36,229 bases of DNA from an uncultured delta proteobacterium (lineage in GTDB: Bacteria; Bdellovibrionota_C; UBA2361; OMII01), in contig CAIVDM010000215.1 of NCBI GenBank assembly GCA_903904735.1, positions 1 through 36,229 of the forward strand, given 5' to 3'. Below, in pieces: positions 33,101 through 36,229 of the stretch. A program made the translations under genes and the position numbers. Position 1 is the stretch's first letter. Every line of letters starts with the position of its first letter. The notes under the pieces were generated by a model. That model was not told where the DNA came from. It saw nothing but the letters and a program-made list of their open reading frames with translations, and did no database searches.

Positions 33101-34292
33101 GGGGATCGCCCGATTGCTTCTTTGCGGCCTCATCAAGTGTCGCGAAATATCGACCGTACCCACCAAAGAGCTCATCTCCACCATCCCCGGAGATAGCGAC
33201 CGTCACCTTCTCGCGAGCGAACTCTGAGAGAAGATACACAGGGAGACAAGAGCTATCGGCGTTCGGCTCATCAAGCACCTGCGCGATATGCTCCACCAGC
33301 TTCATGACATCAGGCGCAAGGATCTTCTCGTGGTGAGTTGTGCCCAAATGCTTGGCGGTGGCTCTCGCGAATTCATGCTCAGAGTCCTTATCTCGCGCGA
33401 ATCCGATAGAGAAAGTTTGCACATCTCGACCAAACTCCTTCGCCATCAACGCGACGACAAGCGAGGAATCAACACCCCCCGAGAGGAAAGCGCCTAACGG
33501 AACATCACTAATCATTCGTCGCTTAATACTGCGAATGAGGATCTCCTGGAGCTCATCGGCGAGATCGGAGATGGAGCTGTTTGAATACGGCGCGAGCTGA
33601 GGTCTAAAAGAGAAATGCTGGGTTATGGTAACTTTCCCATCAGGAGCTATTCGCATGAAATGCCCCGGTGGCAGCTTCTTTACGCCCCGATACATCGTAC
33701 GCGGCGCATGGATGTACTGAAGCATAAGAAGCTCCGCCACCGCTGAATCATCGACACTAAAATCGAATTGCGGGAGCTTAGTAAGGCAATGAAGCTCTGA
33801 GGCAAAAGCGAAGTACTCGTTGGTCTGAGTATAATAGAGTGGCTTCTCCCCAAAGGGGTCTCGACCTATAAGTATCTCCTTTGTCGTCTCATCAAAGAGC
33901 GCAAAGGCGTACATTCCATCAAACTTCTGAAAAGCGGCGTCTCCCCATGCACGCAAGGACTCAAGCAAAACTTCAGTATCAGTTTGCGTTCGAAATCGAA
34001 CCCCTTGAGCCTTCAACTCAGCTCGCAACTCAAGGTAGTTGTATATCTCGCCATTAAAGGTGATGACCGCCCTGCCATCACTGCTGACCATTGGCTGGTG
34101 CCCAGCCGCCGAGAGGTCTATGATGCTGAGTCGTCGTTGACCGAAGGCGCAGACATTCCCAGGCGCAACCCATACACCGCAATCATCGGGTCCGCGGTGA
34201 ATCATCTGGTCGGTCATGTCCTTGACCATCGATACCAGTGCTTCAGCGGAGAAACTCGCCGAGAGATTGATGATTCCAGCTATTCCGCACAT
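30177..34292 (-). CDS. Fusion of AsnB-type glutamine amidotransferase, SHW module and GT4 glycosyltransferase
   Basis: The 1371-residue protein starts MCGIAG, so Cys2 can act as the glutaminase nucleophile. HRGPDDCG (32-39), FNGEIYNY (79-86), the pyrophosphate loop SGGVDSS (271-277) and AISGDGGDELFGGYGRY complete a full asparagine synthase B-like domain to about residue 620. Residues about 640-780 are unassigned. An SHW module follows at about 785-862 (GGGRYVHW, STTDHTSP). From about 945 a GT4 domain begins with LFTSHLGPGGAERQLCYLA and includes VFRLSPEKRP, VGRRDDIPSLI and the EX7E segment ENEGSPNVVLEAQALGKP. In O-antigen loci AsnB homologues amidate uronic acids, so one protein may transfer and amidate a sugar (inference). 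No frameshift or stop breaks the fusion, and the start is standard for AsnB. Confidence 0.9.
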   Translation of the reverse strand: MCGIAGIINLSASFSAEALVSMVKDMTDQMIHRGPDDCGVWVAPGNVCAFGQRRLSIIDLSAAGHQPMVSSDGRAVITFNGEIYNYLELRAELKAQGVRFRTQTDTEVLLESLRAWGDAAFQKFDGMYAFALFDETTKEILIGRDPFGEKPLYYTQTNEYFAFASELHCLTKLPQFDFSVDDSAVAELLMLQYIHAPRTMYRGVKKLPPGHFMRIAPDGKVTITQHFSFRPQLAPYSNSSISDLADELQEILIRSIKRRMISDVPLGAFLSGGVDSSLVVALMAKEFGRDVQTFSIGFARDKDSEHEFARATAKHLGTTHHEKILAPDVMKLVEHIAQVLDEPNADSSCLPVYLLSEFAREKVTVAISGDGGDELFGGYGRYFATLDEAAKKQSGDPHLAQWVAGETYFGPRICVFSLAQAQRVMRSVPREAEELIQTFKRAIDQSELPLLHRMREIDARTYMPGAVLAKVDRMSMQHALEVRTPFLSIEVARFAEKLSPEQCYKDGNGKLVLKELLCRYLPKEFVYRPKQGFGLPTGIWGKESLLPAARTACDTPVARSQYWLPRGRMKRFLSEQEQNFSTYQVWNVLMLEMWLRAHRADGVIADIPGSQVSSFEQALLPYRENLPLLDVLSASEKRVGVFIDVEPPPSYLSSFFENLHHVKLSIDSRKRPLHQELYEKLSVISASTILFAAGFRDDDVHLLRGLRQRGYKHVFYLTEDGWQDTALTPVLHSPISWPIRRAALAIAATVGRLYRRARMAVARRVLNKFAVDLFPISSVVRPDEGSAWQAQVPQFSGWGNDVGLVQSDLLLFEDETLLAKDTPHLEIREGGGGRYVHWGDSIYFSTTDHTSPLENGRRYRIIHKPKKTKFLRSFWLAPERLFESVAGPKDSLADWFRDSRYHIARLNPFSRIKPSGLIEEISAAQRLEIFKRDVSRCRTHGMQATGQTGEGVALFTSHLGPGGAERQLCYLATALKSKGHKVRVVTQSPAVGQLGHYAPQLAQAKVPFECLPADLQEAGMARLIRPTILSDISLLRSLPREFRGEVQALYMALLRLNPQVLHCFLDSSNIIGAIAGYLAGVPKIVMSARNVNPSHFEYLNLDWFRPWYQAVLSIPTVSLTANSAVGRDSYAEWLGVSKESVRVIHNAIDLGQYLSDDTKAANDIREELGIGLAAPVVLGVFRLSPEKRPLMFVRVMSQVRKKIPQLHVVLAGVGSMMDEVRAEISRLAMDDCFHVVGRRDDIPSLIKTSDVLSLLSENEGSPNVVLEAQALGKPVVCTAVGGAPEIVEDRLTGFLVPRDNEADMVSRLVEILSSKSLRERMGEEAALRVGRDFSIDKFVEQNLAAYGFGLRCERKNSNDSERAESFAVVNT

Positions 34293-34489
34293 AAGAACGC
34301 TTCTCCAGTCGTGGGCTCCATTAAGTAGTATGCACCTTCAAAGCGCCGCAACTTAGCCAGGCCTCGTATCCCAGGGCTTATTTTCCACCCTGGTCATTTT
34401 GCTCCATGCCCCAGCCTAGTCGCTACCGGGAGACTCGCAAGAGCAGTGTTCGACAAATGTCACTCCGCGAGAAGCTTACACTAGGTTAG

Positions 34490-34519
34490 TTTATGTCCTA
34501 AAAAAATACATAAAGTCAA
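34490..34519 (-). promoter_or_regulatory. Probable promoter of the AsnB-GT4 unit, with overlapping inverted repeat
   Basis: On the minus strand TTGACT (34519-34514) is followed by 18 nt and CATAAA (34495-34490). The -35 box is good (five of six) and the -10 box fair. TTTATGT (34490-34496) and ACATAAA (34508-34514) also form a 7-bp inverted repeat in the same place. The rest of the 34293-34586 gap shows nothing else I can support. Confidence 0.45.
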
Positions 34520-34586
34520 TGTGACTGCCTCCCCAAAACCCCGAGTCTCTCCTGAAATCCGAGTAGCTACCTGACTGATACCTCCT

Positions 34587-35921
34587 CTATACACCATCCA
34601 CCAAACTGCGCCCTTTTCTTCGTAGGCGGCGCAGAAGCCGTAGAGGAAGCAAAAATCCAATCAGGGCCGCAAAGAATACAAGTGGCAGCATTGGCTCGAG
34701 CATTCTAGGCTCCCCCATAAAACATGCGCTTAAAAGCACCGGGAAGGTCACGAAGGCCCCAAAAATAATAAAGTCCAACCCAAAAACAAAAGCTCCCGCC
34801 AGCAGCCCTAGCACCGCGAACGAGACGGTGGCAAAACTCTTATCGAGCAGAAATTCATCTATGGGCGAGAACAGGATTACCGGCCTCGGAGTCTTCGCCA
34901 GAGAGATGTCTCTGATTCGGATCATCACCCCCAGCCGCCTGAGAACAAGCCACGCATATCGGGTGTACCCATATTGCTGGAGCCATTACTTCCCCGCGAG
35001 ACTCGCGAGATTAGCGGCCTGCTTGTCCGTGGAGAATCGGTTCGCCGCCTCCGCCTGCAAGATATCGGCGTTTACGTTGCGCCTTCCAAGCTCCGGATCA
35101 TCGTAGTGGAACCCATCCACTTCCCATAGAAACGAGTATGGTCCCTGCGTGGAGAACGGAACGAGCTCGCCGTACAAATGCAGGCCACGACACAGCCATG
35201 GTGTCCAAAGAACCATGACTCCCATGGTGAACGCCACCACGTGCGCTGTCATTCTCGAGTATGATTTTGGATATCGCGTTAACCATCGTAACGCTATGCC
35301 TACTGGAACTATACCGAACACAGGCATCATGTTCGGGCGTATAAGAGCCAACCAAATGCACACGGCTCCGAGAAGCCCCGCATGCCAAACGGTTCGCTCC
35401 CTCACATCTCGGACAAACCACAGGAATAGGGCAATGGCCACATATGTCACCGCCTCTGTCGGGGATTCCGTTGAGAATCGATAACTCCAGAAAATGGAGC
35501 TTTTACTGATAGAAACGATGATTAAAAAACCCACTGCGATCCACCGAGAGCGGCAGACGTGGGCCAGCTGAGACGCTAGGAATAACGCGCCTAGGAACGT
35601 GGCTGCCGCCAGTATGACACGCCAGATCCACAGCCCCACATCTCCATCAAAAGGTCCAACGATTGGCGCCGCGAGCAGAGGCATTCCCGGTGGCTTATAC
35701 GATTTCCAGAAATAATTATGCTCAAAGGAGAAGCTCTGCCAGACTCGCTTAGCGATCGCGTAGTAGTCGGCCATATCGGAAAAAGGCTTTTCATCGATCG
35801 AGAACCAATATAACGCCCTCAACGCGGCGAAGAGGGCGAAGGAGACCGTGACCCACGCCCACCATCCTCGGCCATCCTTACGTCCCTCAGCGCTAAAGCA
35901 ATTTTCGAAGTCTTTATCCAT
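34587..35921 (-). pseudogene. Polytopic GT-C-like membrane protein gene interrupted by an in-frame TAA stop
   Basis: The minus-strand frame from ATG 35921 meets a TAA at 34988-34986 after 311 codons, then continues in the same frame for 132 more codons to 34587. Both parts match the intact paralogue at 15982-17298: KPFSDMADYYAIAKR, SKSSIFWSYRFSTESPTEA, RPNMMPVFG and TQGPYSFLWEVDG lie before the stop; DISLAKTPRP and CFMGEPRMLEPMLPLVFF after it. The stop falls where the paralogue has a glycine just before a conserved tryptophan. There is no length change, so a single base substitution (or a sequencing error) explains it. A GTG-ATG at 34928 could restart translation but would lack the catalytic N-terminal loops. 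Probably a recent pseudogene. Confidence 0.75.
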
Positions 35922-36229
35922 ACGCCCCCAACGATCACCTCAAGGTCCTTACCACGAAATAGAAGAGCGACGAAATCAGCGGACTCCGTCGTGCTGCAGC
36001 TCGGCCCTCTCAAGGCGAGCCTCGGTTATCACGAGAGACCTCTCACAAGCTCACTCTCTTCATTGAGACATACTAACGCGGGAAAAACGTCCGCCCTACC
36101 ACTCATTCAACGGCATGACCCGACCTCTAGCGTGGCAAAACTTGCAGCTCAAAATACGCCCGCTCAGAGCTGCAATTGGGATTATAATACGGGTCTAGAG
36201 ACAACGCTCTTCCCCATCGCCTCTTCATC
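35922..36229. other. Intergenic end of window
   Basis: No gene is supported in these 308 bp. They hold the upstream region of the interrupted membrane gene and the inverted repeat at 36142-36175. Short frames here are rich in Ser and Arg and look like chance. Confidence 0.5.
36142..36175. repeat. 9-bp perfect inverted repeat, possible terminator on the minus strand
   Basis: TTGCAGCTC (36142-36150) and GAGCTGCAA (36167-36175) are perfect inverted repeats with a 16-nt loop. On the minus strand the stem is followed by GTTTTG, a short T run, so it may end a gene lying beyond the right edge of the window. The T run is too short for confidence. Confidence 0.35.

Noticed and set aside
1..36229. tRNA, rRNA, CRISPR arrays, transposases, phage genes, toxin-antitoxin pairs
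   Set aside because: I looked on both strands and saw no cloverleaf, spaced repeat array or recognisable protein of these classes.

Overview
The window looks like a chromosomal segment of a free-living, respiring Gram-negative bacterium of moderate GC content. The Gram-negative assignment rests on an ABC-type O-antigen/capsule exporter (Wzm/Wzt), a RoxA-type ribosomal oxygenase, TrmJ and a signal-peptide envelope protein. The MqnC gene implies menaquinone made by the futalosine route, which fits many deltaproteobacterial-grade and related phyla. I cannot assign a phylum from sequence reading alone.

Layout. Positions 1-10779 are housekeeping-like: a glycerol-kinase-type FGGY kinase cut by the window edge (minus strand); a tightly overlapping plus-strand operon of mqnC, a conserved gene of uncertain role and selO; a GbsR/MarR-type regulator overlapping a type II NADH dehydrogenase gene, with a palindrome around its probable -10 box; an unrecognised acidic protein followed by a probable terminator (minus); trmJ (minus) divergent from roxA (plus); and an exported protein of unknown function. 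Positions 10787-35921 are a surface-polysaccharide region: GT2 glycosyltransferases, class I and FkbM methyltransferases, GDP-L-fucose synthase, three polytopic GT-C-like membrane proteins (one interrupted by a stop codon), Wzm/Wzt with a long Wzt carbohydrate-recognition tail, a 1229-residue protein with GT2 and GT4 domains, and a 1371-residue protein joining an asparagine synthase-like amidotransferase to a GT4 glycosyltransferase.

How the genes probably work together. Fcl makes GDP-L-fucose; its partner GMD is not in the window. The GT2/GT4 enzymes build a chain on a lipid carrier at the inner face of the membrane. The AsnB-like domain may amidate a sugar acid, the methyltransferases modify or cap the chain, and Wzt/Wzm recognise and export it. 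Polytopic membrane transferases may add further sugars from polyprenyl-phosphate donors. Most of the region from 36 kb down to about 21.5 kb runs on the minus strand as what look like two or three transcription units. The stretch from 15 to 21 kb alternates in strand and holds long gene-poor gaps and possible remnants, as expected for a mosaic, exchange-prone surface locus.

The most unusual item is a roughly 60-75-residue module with a GxGxYSHW core followed by a STTDxSDPxxNGRxY-like segment. It occurs three times in this locus in three architectures: after a single membrane anchor in a 149-residue protein, between AsnB and GT4 in the giant fusion, and near the N-terminus of a polytopic membrane protein. 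I do not recognise a named family for it. No tRNA, rRNA, CRISPR array, insertion sequence or phage gene was found.
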